From NCBI GenBank assembly GCA_030765645.1, contig JAVCCE010000040.1, positions 1 through 64,000 of the forward strand: a stretch of DNA of 64,000 nt, read 5' to 3'. The notes beneath the pieces are model-generated. The model saw nothing but the letters and a program-made list of their open reading frames with translations, did no database searches and was not told the DNA's origin. The DNA comes from Candidatus Hinthialibacter antarcticus (GTDB lineage: Bacteria; Hinthialibacterota; Hinthialibacteria; Hinthialibacterales; Hinthialibacteraceae). This document shows, one piece after another, positions 48,812-57,375 of the stretch; position 1 is the stretch's first letter, and each line of letters opens with the position of its first letter. Both the position numbers and the translations under genes were made by a program.

Positions 48812-50182
48812 ATGAAAAAAGATAACGACATCGCGCATTTGAAATCTGAAGGCGACCTCAATCTGGGCCAGCGGCGCCAGACATGGCAAGACGACCACCT
48901 GGATGACGAGACGCGCCAATGGTTGCAGCGCGATGCGGATTGCTTCTTGCACCAATCGCTTTCGACGCCCTGCCTCAACATGCTAAGCGGATGTGAAGGC
49001 CTTTCGATTGAAGACATGCAAGGCCGACAGTACATGGACTTCCACGGCAATAACGTCCATCAGGTCGGCTTTAGCCATCCCCGCGTGATCGACGCGATCA
49101 AGAAGCAACTCGATGACATGCCGTTTTGTACGCGGCGGTATTCAAACATCCCTGCCATTGAACTGGCCGAAAAACTCACCGCGCTGGCGCCGGGCGACCT
49201 CAACCGCGTCTTGTTTGCGCCGGGCGGTACGGCGGCGATTGGCATGGCGCTGAAGTTGGCGCGCGCCGCAACCGGACGACATAAAACCGTTTCGATGTGG
49301 GACTCGTTTCACGGCGCCTCGCTGGATGCGATCTCGGTGGGCGGCGAGGCAATTTTCCGGTCGAATATCGGCCCGCTGATGCCGGGCGGCGAGCACGTTC
49401 CTCCGCCGGACGAGTATCATTGCATTTGGGGCTGCGAGGGAAAATGCAACCTGAAATGCGCTGACTATATTGAGTACGTCCTTGAAAAAGAAGGCGACGT
49501 GGCAGCGGTCATCGCCGAGACGGTGCGCTGTACGCCGTTTATCCCGCCGAAAGAATACTGGCAGGCAGTCCGCGCCGCTTGCGACAAGCACGGCGCGTTG
49601 TTGATCCTGGATGAAATCCCTACGTGCCTAGGGCGCACCGGAAAAATGTTTGTCGTCGAACATTTCGACATCGTTCCTGACATGCTGGTCATCGGTAAAG
49701 GACTGGGCGGCGGCATCTTCCCGTTGGCGGCGCTGCTGGCGCGTGAGGAACTCAACGTCTCATCAAAAATTGCGTTGGGGCATTATACGCATGAAAAAAA
49801 CCCGGTCGCCTGCGCCGCCGCCAAAGCGGCGATTGATGTGATCGAAGAAGAGAAACTTTGCGAAAACGCGCTCACTGTCGGCGAACATGCGTTGAAGCGT
49901 ATGCGCTCCATGATGGACAAGCACCCGCTGATCGGCGACGTACGAGGGCTGGGTCTGCTGCTTGGAATCGAACTGGTCAAAGACCGGGCGACCAAAGAAA
50001 AAGCGGCGGACGAAGCCGAAGCGATTATGTACAAAGCGCTTTCCAAAGGGCTGAGTTTTAAACTCACCATGAGCAGCGTATTGACGCTCACGCCCGCGTT
50101 GACCATCACCATCGAAGAGATGGACAAAGCGCTCGACATCATCGAAGAATGTTTGGTCGAAGTGGAACGCGGCGAGTTTTAG
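48812..50182 (+). CDS. Class III PLP enzyme, PbfA-like (hydroxy-AEP ammonia-lyase candidate)
   Basis: About 456 residues (463 from the overlapping GTG at 48791). Aminotransferase class III fold: FAPGGTAAIGMALKLARA, HGASLDAISVGG, DEIPTCLGRTGKMF with the PLP Asp nearby, Schiff-base Lys in VIGKGLGGGIFPLAAL (about 300) and ALGHYTHEKNPVACAAA. A Cys cluster (CIWGCEGKCNLKC) is unusual. Directly following phnW and phnX, it matches the genomic position of PbfA, a PLP lyase reported to turn (R)-1-hydroxy-2-aminoethylphosphonate into phosphonoacetaldehyde, so that PhnX can act. A transaminase with another amine is the alternative. Its 3' end is duplicated at 50458-50490. Confidence 0.82.
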   Translation: MKKDNDIAHLKSEGDLNLGQRRQTWQDDHLDDETRQWLQRDADCFLHQSLSTPCLNMLSGCEGLSIEDMQGRQYMDFHGNNVHQVGFSHPRVIDAIKKQLDDMPFCTRRYSNIPAIELAEKLTALAPGDLNRVLFAPGGTAAIGMALKLARAATGRHKTVSMWDSFHGASLDAISVGGEAIFRSNIGPLMPGGEHVPPPDEYHCIWGCEGKCNLKCADYIEYVLEKEGDVAAVIAETVRCTPFIPPKEYWQAVRAACDKHGALLILDEIPTCLGRTGKMFVVEHFDIVPDMLVIGKGLGGGIFPLAALLAREELNVSSKIALGHYTHEKNPVACAAAKAAIDVIEEEKLCENALTVGEHALKRMRSMMDKHPLIGDVRGLGLLLGIELVKDRATKEKAADEAEAIMYKALSKGLSFKLTMSSVLTLTPALTITIEEMDKALDIIEECLVEVERGEF

Positions 50183-50296
50183 CCCCCCTCCATTTTTTTA
50201 AGGCAGAAGGATTCAGATTGACATCAAGGGCTGTGGCCCTGCCTGCGGCAGGCAGGTTCGCTTCACTCAGCCTTGCCATTGCCACCCAGCATGATC

Positions 50297-50386
50297 CCAA
50301 GGGCTTGTGTACGTCTCTCTTCGCTTCAGTGCGGGCTTTCAGGCCCTTTTGCACAGGCGCTCACAGAGGCGCACACAAGCCCTTGG
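50297..50386 (+). repeat. Repeat family A, copy 4 (hairpin with a different outer stem)
   Basis: CCAAGGGCTTGTG (50297-50309) pairs with CACAAGCCCTTGG (50374-50386), unrelated in sequence to the GGCATGGGT/ACCCATGCC stem of copies 1 and 2. The core CGCTTCAGTGCGGGC, TTTCAGGCCC, GCACAGGCGCTC is kept. The tail seen in copies 1, 2 and 5 is missing. Confidence 0.8.
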
Positions 50387-50457
50387 AGCAATCAGTTTCA
50401 TTCTATGGGCTGCTTGACTTGAATTCACCTGCCCTTTGCTGGACATAATTCAAAAAC

Positions 50458-50490
50458 TGTTTGGTCGAAGTGGAACGCGGGGAGTTCTGA
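50458..50490 (+). repeat. Second copy of the 3' end of the PbfA-like gene
   Basis: These 33 bp match 50150-50182 (TGTTTGGTCGAAGTGGAACG, then GAGTT and a stop) with three substitutions. The two copies flank the family A element and its neighbours. Confidence 0.85.
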
Positions 50491-50530
50491 TTCCAAGGGC
50501 TGCCCTTCGGCCTTGCCCTTGCCACCCAGC

Positions 50531-51091
50531 CTACAACTCAAAGAAAATTTTGACGGCGATAAGAAGTAAGAGAATGCTGCCGCCGAATTCTACAATGCGT
50601 CCATACACCGCACGAAGTTTGCGGCCTAGATGCAATCCCGCCAGCGTCATGCCGCCCGCGAATAAACCAATCACAAAACTCGGCGCCCAAGGAGTGATTT
50701 CGAGAACGCCGAATGCGATTCCGACCGCCAGCGCATCAATGCTGGTCGCGATTGATAATGTCACCAGATACCAGCCGCGCGAGAGGTCAGTGCTTGCGTC
50801 GCGGTGGTCAGGCCAAAGCGCTTCTTTCATGGTATGCAGGGAGATAACGAAGAGGATGCCGGAGGCGATCCAATGATGCCATGAATATACCCAGTCCGCT
50901 GCAATACGGCCCATGCCCCAGCCAATAATCGCCATAAGCATTTGAAACAGACCGAAGTGCCAGCCTAAGCGAAAAGACTGACCGCGATAGCGTTCACCGG
51001 CGCCAACGCTTAGCGCAACAGAAAAGGCGTCGCATCCCAGCGCAAAGGCAATCACCGCGATGGAATACGGACCGACGGAAGATAAATCCAT
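50531..51091 (-). CDS. mntP: Manganese efflux pump MntP
   Basis: A 186-residue six-TM exporter. Two homologous halves carry the Asp-rich repeats: FALGCDAFSVALSVGAG (TM1) and SIATSIDALAVGIAFGVL (TM4), whose Asp residues bind Mn2+ in the family. Length and topology fit MntP exactly. I looked upstream for a yybP-ykoY Mn riboswitch and did not find one. The gene start is 40 bp after a mini-ORF on the same strand. Confidence 0.93.
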   Translation of the reverse strand: MDLSSVGPYSIAVIAFALGCDAFSVALSVGAGERYRGQSFRLGWHFGLFQMLMAIIGWGMGRIAADWVYSWHHWIASGILFVISLHTMKEALWPDHRDASTDLSRGWYLVTLSIATSIDALAVGIAFGVLEITPWAPSFVIGLFAGGMTLAGLHLGRKLRAVYGRIVEFGGSILLLLIAVKIFFEL

Positions 51092-51133
51092 TCAATAACA
51101 ACTCATTCATTATAAGATTAATCAAAACAAATA

Positions 51134-51232
51134 TTATACTCCGCCAGTGCAAATCGACGCAGCGAATAAAAGAAAAAGCGCGAGCAGAATGATTTTGAAA
51201 AAATGATGGTGATGATCGGCCCTGACAACCAT
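51134..51232 (-). CDS. Mini membrane protein with a His4 N-terminus
   Basis: A 32-residue ORF: MVVRADHHHHFF followed by one TM helix, KIILLALFLLFAASICTG, and a stop. GGAGG lies 5 nt before the ATG at 51232, a strong argument that it is translated. It sits between the prepilin gene and mntP, all on the minus strand. The His cluster could bind metal at the membrane face. No family is known to me, and it is too short for statistics. Confidence 0.5.
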   Translation of the reverse strand: MVVRADHHHHFFKIILLALFLLFAASICTGGV

Positions 51233-51282
51233 AACGTCCTCCATCAAATACGGGTGACTGGCTGAATAGAGTATAGACCGAA

Positions 51283-51870
51283 TTAGAAATTATTTTGATA
51301 TTGGGTTTCTCCGCCCGTATACGGCATATCGCCTGCGCTGACCAAGCCGTTGGTGCCATCGTAAATCACGACGGCGTCTGGCGCGATGAGTTCCCTCGCC
51401 CAGTTTTCGACGTTTAATCCTTTGTTGGGGAACATATCCGGCCCCACGCTATTTATGGTGTAGCAGTTCCAGCGGTAACTTTCAGAGAAACATTGGTGGT
51501 TGCGGTAATTATACGAAAAGCGCATGATTTCGTCGTCGTATCCTTGCGCGCCTTGCTGGTCGATGAAGGGGTCTCTCATCGAAAGAGTGATGTACGGCAC
51601 AGGCGTACTTAATGGAATCAGGCGATAGGTAATTGAATGATAACGGCTAGGAAAATCATAGCCGTCGAACCAGGGAAAACCATTGTTGTCGAGATTGTAC
51701 ATTTCAATCGCCGTCGAGAGGCTGCGCATGTCGCCATGAACCCGCGCAACTTTGGCGCGAATTTGCGCTTGTAAGAAATTCGGGACGGCAATCGCCGCCA
51801 GAATGCCGATGATTGCAACAACGATCAGAAGTTCAATTAAAGTGAATCCACGCTGACAGCGGTTACGCAT
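51283..51870 (-). CDS. Type IV prepilin-like / GspG-like pseudopilin
   Basis: A 195-residue protein with a class III leader RNRCQRG^FTLIELLIVVAIIGILAAIAVP, cleaved before Phe by prepilin peptidase. The globular part starts RAKVARVHGDMRSLSTAIEMYNLDNNGFP, a GspG-like pattern, and ends with glycine-rich VIYDGTNGLVSAGDMPYTGG. It resembles the many solitary prepilins of planctomycete-like genomes. AAGGA lies upstream of ATG 51870. No pilus or secretion genes are adjacent. Confidence 0.88.
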   Translation of the reverse strand: MRNRCQRGFTLIELLIVVAIIGILAAIAVPNFLQAQIRAKVARVHGDMRSLSTAIEMYNLDNNGFPWFDGYDFPSRYHSITYRLIPLSTPVPYITLSMRDPFIDQQGAQGYDDEIMRFSYNYRNHQCFSESYRWNCYTINSVGPDMFPNKGLNVENWARELIAPDAVVIYDGTNGLVSAGDMPYTGGETQYQNNF

Positions 51871-52083
51871 GATGAAATCCTTATGATGGTTTGAATAAGG
51901 GAACAACGCCGAATATCTAAACAATAGCAAAAAAAACCATTGAGGGAATTGCAATATTACGAATTCACAAAAAAATAATACTGACAAGATCGGTGTGGGT
52001 ATGGTTATCTATTTATTCCAAACATGGTGACAAATCACTGAAAATACAGGAAACTATAAGTAACTGTGATCTAATTAGGGAGA

Positions 52084-53922
52084 ATGCGTATTATGTTTGC
52101 AATGACTTTAACGCAACGACATCTTCTAGCCGCACTCGCCGTTATCTGCCTCACAACGTCGCTCGCCTTTGGCGCGGCTTCGACTTTGCGCAGCGAAGGG
52201 ACCGTTGACGGCGCCATGAGAAAGTGGCACCGGGTGTCGGTAACTTTCGACGGCCCCAAGGCCAGCGAGTCAGGAAAGGTGAATCCGTTTCTTGATTACC
52301 GCATGACAGTGACATTCATCAAAGGACCTCGGCGCATCGCGATCCCAGGCTTTTTCGCCGCCGACGGCAACGCCGCCGAAAGCAGCGCGAAGTCGGGCGA
52401 TCAATGGCGCACTTATTTCACGCCGGATGAAGAAGGCTTGTGGCGCTATGAAGTTTCGTTTCGCAAAGGGGCGCGCGTTGCGTTATCGCTTGACCCCGAA
52501 GCAGGCGAACCGGATGGCTTCGACGGCGCAAAGGGCGCATTCAAAATTGCTCCGACGGACAAAGGCGGGCGCGACCTGCGCGGCAAGGGCGCGTTGCGAT
52601 ACAACGGAACGCGCTATCTGCAATTTGCCGAAACGGGCGCCTATTATCTCAAAGGCGGCGCCGACAGCCCCGAAAACTTTTTAGCTTATGAAGATTTTGA
52701 CGACACCTTTCGCATCGCGACCAATCCACGCAAAGGCGAAGCGCAAGCGAACCTGAAGATTCATCAATACGCACCTCATCAAAACGACTGGCGCGAAAGC
52801 GACCCCGTCTGGAAGAAAAACAAAGGCAAGAACATCATCGGCGCGTTGAATTACCTTTCAGACATGGGAATGAATAGCGTGTATTTTCTGACCATGAACG
52901 TCGCAGGAGACGGCAAAGATGTGTGGCCGTGGACGGGGCCGGATGAGCGCATGCGATTTGATTGCAGCAAACTCGACCAGTGGGAAATCGTGTTTTCACA
53001 CATGGACTACTTAGGCCTGGCCATGCACGTCATCACCCAGGAAACCGAAAACGACCAACTGCTTGACGGCGGCGACTTGGGCGCGGAACGCAAACTGTAC
53101 TACCGTGAACTAATCGCGCGTTTCGCCCACCACCCCGCCATCGTGTGGAATTTCGGCGAAGAGAATACCAACACCGTAGAACAATTGAAAGCATTCGGCG
53201 ATTATTTCGACAGCGTGGACCCCTACAAGCATCCCCGCGTAGTCCATACGTACCCCAATCAATATGACAAAGTCTATACGCCTTTGCTGGGCGGAGGCTG
53301 GGTGCAAGGCCCTTCGCTGCAAATGGGCGACCAAAAGAAAGTCCATTCGGAGACATTGAAATGGGTGAAGCGCTCCAGCGAAGCCAAAGCGCAATGGTTC
53401 GTCTGCCTAGACGAAATCGGCCCTGCGAATACTGGCGTCAAACCTGACGCGGACGACCCCCACCATAATGATGTTCGCTATCATTCGTTATGGGGAAACC
53501 TGATGGCGGGCGGCGCGGGATGTGAATGGTACTTTGGCTATAAGTTCGCGCACAATGATTTGAATTGCGAAGACTGGCGTTCCCGCGATACGATGTGGAA
53601 GCAAACGCGATATGCGCTTGATTTTTTTGAACGCCAACTTCCATTCACCGAAATGCAATCCTCCGATGATTTAAGCCCGGATCAAGATGATTATGTGTTT
53701 GCAAAAGAAGGCGAGGTATACGCCGTCTATGCGCCGAAGTCCGAAAAAATTGAACTGACCTTGCCCGAAGGCGCCTATTCGGTGCAGTGGTTTAATCCAC
53801 GCGAAGGCGGACCGCTGCAAAGCGGGTCAATCGAAAGCATCAACGGTCCGGGGGTGCAAACATTAGGAACACCGCCCAGCGATCCCCAAAAAGATTGGGC
53901 CGTATTGGTGAATAAGAAATAG
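52084..53922 (+). CDS. Secreted DUF5060 / glycoside hydrolase-like protein with collagen-binding C-terminus
   Basis: A 612-residue exported protein (signal LLAALAVICLTTSLAFGAAS). DUF5060 occupies about 35-135 (VSVTFDGPKASESGKVNPFLDYRM in part, WRTYFTPDEEGLWRYEVSF). A TIM-barrel-like catalytic region follows (about 180-520), with YLQFAETGAYYLKGGADSPE, FGEENTNT (a Glu pair that could be catalytic) and CLDEIGPANTG. A small C-terminal beta domain like the putative collagen-binding domain (AVYAPKSEKIELTLPEGAY) ends it. RBS GGGAG precedes the ATG. Probably acts on an extracellular polysaccharide. Confidence 0.82.
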   Translation: MRIMFAMTLTQRHLLAALAVICLTTSLAFGAASTLRSEGTVDGAMRKWHRVSVTFDGPKASESGKVNPFLDYRMTVTFIKGPRRIAIPGFFAADGNAAESSAKSGDQWRTYFTPDEEGLWRYEVSFRKGARVALSLDPEAGEPDGFDGAKGAFKIAPTDKGGRDLRGKGALRYNGTRYLQFAETGAYYLKGGADSPENFLAYEDFDDTFRIATNPRKGEAQANLKIHQYAPHQNDWRESDPVWKKNKGKNIIGALNYLSDMGMNSVYFLTMNVAGDGKDVWPWTGPDERMRFDCSKLDQWEIVFSHMDYLGLAMHVITQETENDQLLDGGDLGAERKLYYRELIARFAHHPAIVWNFGEENTNTVEQLKAFGDYFDSVDPYKHPRVVHTYPNQYDKVYTPLLGGGWVQGPSLQMGDQKKVHSETLKWVKRSSEAKAQWFVCLDEIGPANTGVKPDADDPHHNDVRYHSLWGNLMAGGAGCEWYFGYKFAHNDLNCEDWRSRDTMWKQTRYALDFFERQLPFTEMQSSDDLSPDQDDYVFAKEGEVYAVYAPKSEKIELTLPEGAYSVQWFNPREGGPLQSGSIESINGPGVQTLGTPPSDPQKDWAVLVNKK

Positions 53923-53924
53923 AA

Positions 53925-53972
53925 TTATAGTGGTTGCCAGAATTACGCACATATTTTTGACAAACGCTCTAA
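53925..53972 (-). repeat. Repeat family C, internally deleted copy
   Basis: The complement joins the left end (TAGAGCGTTTG) directly to the right end (TAATTCTGGCAACCACTATAA) of the family C unit; about 60 internal bases are missing. It lies between the DUF5060 and ThuA genes, 3 bp after the former's stop. Confidence 0.75.
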
Positions 53973-53988
53973 TCGAAAGGGTGCGAAT

Positions 53989-54759
53989 ATGAACTGGGGA
54001 AAAATAGTAGGAACCATGATTTGCCTCTGCCTGCTTTCTCAAAGCGTGTGGGCGAAGTCGGTCTTTATCGTTGCGGATGAATGGCCGCAAATGGACGTGC
54101 TCGAAGCATTCTTTGAAGAGAATGGATACACCGTTGACCGTGCAGAGCAAGACAAGATGCCCGACTCACTCGCCAAGTATGACGGCGTGGTCGAGTTTAT
54201 CCACGGCGCGATGGAAGACGAAACCGCAGCGAAATTAATCGACTACGCCAATCAGGGCGGACGCTTAATCGTTATTCATCACGGCATTTCATCCAAAAAA
54301 AAACAGACCAAAGGCTGGTATGAATTTCTCGGCGTCGATCTCGATGGACGCGAAGGCATTCCGAAGCGCTATGTTTGGAGGCATGACATTGAGTTGATTT
54401 TTGTGAACCTTCAACCGGAGCACTACATCACTTCGCACAACGTCCAATACAACCATATAATCGACTATCTTCCTTCTGACCAACCCAGCCCCGCGCAGAC
54501 GCTGCCCGCGATTGTGTTTAAAGATTCGGAAGTGTTTCTGAACCACCAGTTTACTGACGGACGAGAGAAAACGGTGCTGTTCGGCTTTACGTACATCGAC
54601 CCCGATAACGGAAAAACCTATATGCAAGACCGCTCGGGATGGTTCAAACGGCGCGGCAAGGGCTGGGCGTTTTATTTTCAACCCGGACATTCCGAAAGCG
54701 ATTTTCAACATAAAAGCTACTGCCAAATCTTACTAAACTGTTTAACCTATAAACCATGA
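53989..54759 (+). CDS. Secreted ThuA-like glutamine amidotransferase-fold protein
   Basis: A 256-residue protein with a Sec signal (VGTMICLCLLSQSVWAKS). The ThuA/class I amidotransferase-like fold shows YDGVVEFIHGAMED, GGRLIVIHHGIS in the position of the nucleophile turn (no Cys), and VLFGFTYIDPDNGKTYMQDR, PGHSESDF near the end. ThuA proteins are linked to carbohydrate metabolism in planctomycetes and Bacteroidetes. It overlaps the next gene by 4 bp (ATGA), so both are cotranslated. Confidence 0.8.
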   Translation: MNWGKIVGTMICLCLLSQSVWAKSVFIVADEWPQMDVLEAFFEENGYTVDRAEQDKMPDSLAKYDGVVEFIHGAMEDETAAKLIDYANQGGRLIVIHHGISSKKKQTKGWYEFLGVDLDGREGIPKRYVWRHDIELIFVNLQPEHYITSHNVQYNHIIDYLPSDQPSPAQTLPAIVFKDSEVFLNHQFTDGREKTVLFGFTYIDPDNGKTYMQDRSGWFKRRGKGWAFYFQPGHSESDFQHKSYCQILLNCLTYKP

Positions 54760-56084
54760 AACTCAAAACACTCTCTCTCTCCCTATTCGCCCTTTCCCTG
54801 CTCTGCGTTTTATTTGCGCAGGGCGAAGACAAAGTGTTGCGCAAGGTACCGGTTGCCTTAGGGCTGGCGGCGCACCCCGTTAACGGCGGCGACTGCCTGA
54901 TTTCTGACGACGAGTTTCAGTACATTGCTTTTTATGACGCTGACCATCAGATGACTGTCGGCAAACGCAAACTGAGCGAGACGGAATGGGAATTTGCGAA
55001 ACTTCCCGAAACCGTCGGTTGGGACACGCACAACAAAGTCGTCATTTTTCAAGACAATGACGGTTACCTGCATGTCACAGGCAATATGCACAACCACCCG
55101 CTGAATTATTTCCAAACGAAAAAGCCGCAGGATATTCAAACCTTTGAAACCATCGACCGTTGGACAGGCTTTAAAGAAGACCGGGTTTGTTACCCTAACC
55201 TAACGCAAATGTCTGACGGAACCATTCTGATGATGCACCGCTTTGGCGGCAGCGGAAACGGGATGCGCATTCTAAAACAATATGATGAAAAGACGCAAAC
55301 CTGGTCCGGCCCGGAACATCCCATCACCAACGGCATGGATCGCAAACCCACTTGCAACGCCTACCCCATTGGTAGAATGCAAGAAGACAACAACGGCGTG
55401 TTGCATTTCGCCTGGTGTTGGCGAGAGACGCCGGACGTGTTGACGAATTTTGACATCTGCTATGCCAAAAGCCTTGATAAAGGCCTGACTTGGCTCTCAT
55501 GGAACGGAAAGCCGTTTGACCTTCCCATCACGCCTGAAAACGCCGAGGTGGTGGATCCGATCCCACAGAAAACAGGCTTGATGAACGGCGGGTCACACAT
55601 CCTTGATGACGCGGGCAATCCATATATTGGTTATACGCGTTTTGATAAAAACGGATGCAACCAGTTGTTCGTTGCAACGCCGGATGACGAAAAATGGAAC
55701 ATCATTCAAATCACCGACTGGCAGGAAACCATTCAATTTGAAGGGCGCGGTTCGATCCCCAAATCGCCGCCCACGCCGTCGCTTCGCTGGAAAGACGGCA
55801 ACCTGCACATTCGCTATGGGTACTCATTGGTCAAACCGTCTCAGGGAGTCATGATTGTAACGCGCGAAGAATTGCTAGACTCAAAACCCGGCAGCCTTAC
55901 TGTTCAGCCGCCGCAAACGTCAAGTTTGAATATTCCCAGCGTTCGCGCCGTCAATCGCGGGCCTTTACCGGAGGGCCAAGTCCATTACATGCAACAACAA
56001 GTTGCACGCGCCAATCGCGACCGTAAACCGGAATCGCCTAAATCGCCAACGATGGTCTATGTCGTGGAGACATTTCAAGATTAA
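54756..56084 (+). CDS. Secreted BNR-4 repeat beta-propeller (possible polysaccharide lyase)
   Basis: A 442-residue exported protein (LSLSLFALSLLCVLFAQG signal). The BNR_4 pattern is clear: YIAFYDADHQMTVGKRKL, WDTHNKVVIFQDNDGYLHV, GNMHNHPLNYF, LTQMSDGTILMMHRFG, DEKTQTWSG and HFAWCWRETPD. BNR_4 propellers include ulvan lyase-like PL24/PL25 enzymes and others with unknown activity. The His-rich NMHNHPLNY is a candidate active-site segment. It is translationally coupled to ThuA. Confidence 0.82.
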   Translation: MKLKTLSLSLFALSLLCVLFAQGEDKVLRKVPVALGLAAHPVNGGDCLISDDEFQYIAFYDADHQMTVGKRKLSETEWEFAKLPETVGWDTHNKVVIFQDNDGYLHVTGNMHNHPLNYFQTKKPQDIQTFETIDRWTGFKEDRVCYPNLTQMSDGTILMMHRFGGSGNGMRILKQYDEKTQTWSGPEHPITNGMDRKPTCNAYPIGRMQEDNNGVLHFAWCWRETPDVLTNFDICYAKSLDKGLTWLSWNGKPFDLPITPENAEVVDPIPQKTGLMNGGSHILDDAGNPYIGYTRFDKNGCNQLFVATPDDEKWNIIQITDWQETIQFEGRGSIPKSPPTPSLRWKDGNLHIRYGYSLVKPSQGVMIVTREELLDSKPGSLTVQPPQTSSLNIPSVRAVNRGPLPEGQVHYMQQQVARANRDRKPESPKSPTMVYVVETFQD

Positions 56085-56138
56085 TTGTAGTATAATTTTA
56101 GCCACACAAAATTGAACTGCGCTTTCTAAAAAAAACTC

Positions 56139-57188
56139 ATGAGACGAACGAGCATCAAAGAAGATATCAACGAATCATGGCTCATTGCCCCTGAAGGCGA
56201 AAATTATGTTATCACCGCCGAATTGCGTTCGACGACGGGCATGAATATGACTTTTGCAACAGAAGACGACTTGATCATCGGCTGTCAGGTGCTTGGTTGC
56301 CCGAATGACATCCCGCCTGGCCCTCCAGAGCAGATGCAAGACGCAATTGATTCGCACCCGAAGAAAATTCATGGCGAAGTCATCCGTGAAGACGGAGACC
56401 TTGTTTATAAAATTCGAGTCGGTAGCGAAGACCAATCGCAAAACACCCAAAACAAGAATCAACTCAATCATGTTTTTAAAGAAGCGGGATTTCGTTTAAC
56501 GGTGGAAGCGCATGGCTGGATGAACATGACGCAATTCATCAAACTCATCAATCATATTAAAATGCGCGCTGTTGGCGCCCTACGGATTTTGCTGGACTTC
56601 AGCGCCGTAGAAGATATGCCGCCTACGGCGCCTGCGCTCATACGTGATTTGATCAAACATTTTGCGCGCAACCACCGTATAACCGCAGTGGTTGGTTGTG
56701 AAAAACATTGCACAAAAATGGCCTCGCAACTGCCCAGCAGCCGTTACATTCACATGTTTCAATCCAGCGACGAGGCCGAGCGTTTTTTTCAACAAGACCC
56801 GATTCGAATTTTAATCGTTGAAGACGACCCCGCAACACAAGCATTCATTGCCGCCTTTTTAGAAGAGCGCGGTTTGAAACCGACTTGTGTTGGCAGCGCA
56901 GAAGAAGGGATCGAATCCTCTCAAGCCGAGCGTCCTGATTTGATTCTGATGGATATTCATTTGCCAGGGATGAGCGGATTAGACGCCATACTTCAAATTC
57001 GGAAAGACATCAATTTATGTAAAATAGCCATTATTATTCTTACAGGCGGCGCAAGCGAAGGCGCCGTTTTGGCCGGGCGCAAAGCTGGCATCAACGGATA
57101 TTTTCTGAAACCGTTTCATCCAAAAAAATTCGCGGAAACAATATTCAAAGCGCTTGAAGATGTTTTTGAAGAAGAAGATTTGCCGTAA
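56139..57188 (+). CDS. STAS-like plus response-regulator receiver protein
   Basis: A 349-residue protein without DNA-binding domain. Residues 1-110 have no recognised fold. Residues about 115-220 resemble a STAS/SpoIIAA-like domain (RLTVEAHGWMNMTQFIKLI, LRILLDFSAVEDMPPTAP). Residues about 226-342 form a REC domain: ILIVEDDPATQAFI, phospho-acceptor Asp in DLILMDIHLPGMSGLD, Thr in IIILTGGASEGAV, Lys in NGYFLKPFHPKKF. The order suggests a partner-switching or stress-signal output controlled by phosphorylation. A TATAAT at 56091-56096 may be its -10. No kinase is adjacent. Confidence 0.8.
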   Translation: MRRTSIKEDINESWLIAPEGENYVITAELRSTTGMNMTFATEDDLIIGCQVLGCPNDIPPGPPEQMQDAIDSHPKKIHGEVIREDGDLVYKIRVGSEDQSQNTQNKNQLNHVFKEAGFRLTVEAHGWMNMTQFIKLINHIKMRAVGALRILLDFSAVEDMPPTAPALIRDLIKHFARNHRITAVVGCEKHCTKMASQLPSSRYIHMFQSSDEAERFFQQDPIRILIVEDDPATQAFIAAFLEERGLKPTCVGSAEEGIESSQAERPDLILMDIHLPGMSGLDAILQIRKDINLCKIAIIILTGGASEGAVLAGRKAGINGYFLKPFHPKKFAETIFKALEDVFEEEDLP

Positions 57189-57244
57189 TTGTGTATCAAT
57201 ATCGGAATGAAGTGGTTATCTGTTCCATTTCTTCGATCCAAGCA

Positions 57245-57353
57245 GTTTAGAGCGGTTGTCATATCCTGTGCGTAAAGCGCGCCCGTAGGGCTCAGCGATA
57301 GATACAGTTACGAAAACTCAATCTGCACATAATTCTGGCAACTACTATAAAAC
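57245..57353 (+). repeat. Repeat family C, second full-length copy
   Basis: Near-identical to 28132-28239, sharing GTAAAGCGCGCCCGTAGGGC and CAGCGATAGATACAGTTACG with a few substitutions. It lies between the STAS-REC gene and the candidate small RNA locus. Confidence 0.85.
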
Positions 57354-57375
57354 ATCCAAAAACCCTACATATTTG

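Larger units (their letters stand above)
50183..50530. other. Repeat-rich spacer after the phosphonate operon
   Basis: No gene. It contains a GC hairpin (GCCTGC-gg-GCAGGC, about 50239-50252), the family A copy 4 (50297-50386), a second copy of the preceding gene's last 33 bp (50458-50490), and twice the motif GCCTTGCC-TTGCCACCCAGC, which also occurs near 40020 and 60430. Confidence 0.6.

Noticed and set aside
50149-50876. ORFs over the 3' end of the PbfA-like gene, the repeat spacer and antisense to mntP
   Set aside because: They are frame shadows or read through repeats. The mntP frame has clear membrane helices and Asp motifs.
51092-51290. yybP-ykoY manganese riboswitch upstream of mntP
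   Set aside because: I looked for the paired conserved loops and terminator stem and did not find them; the space is occupied by the mini-ORF and the prepilin 3' end.
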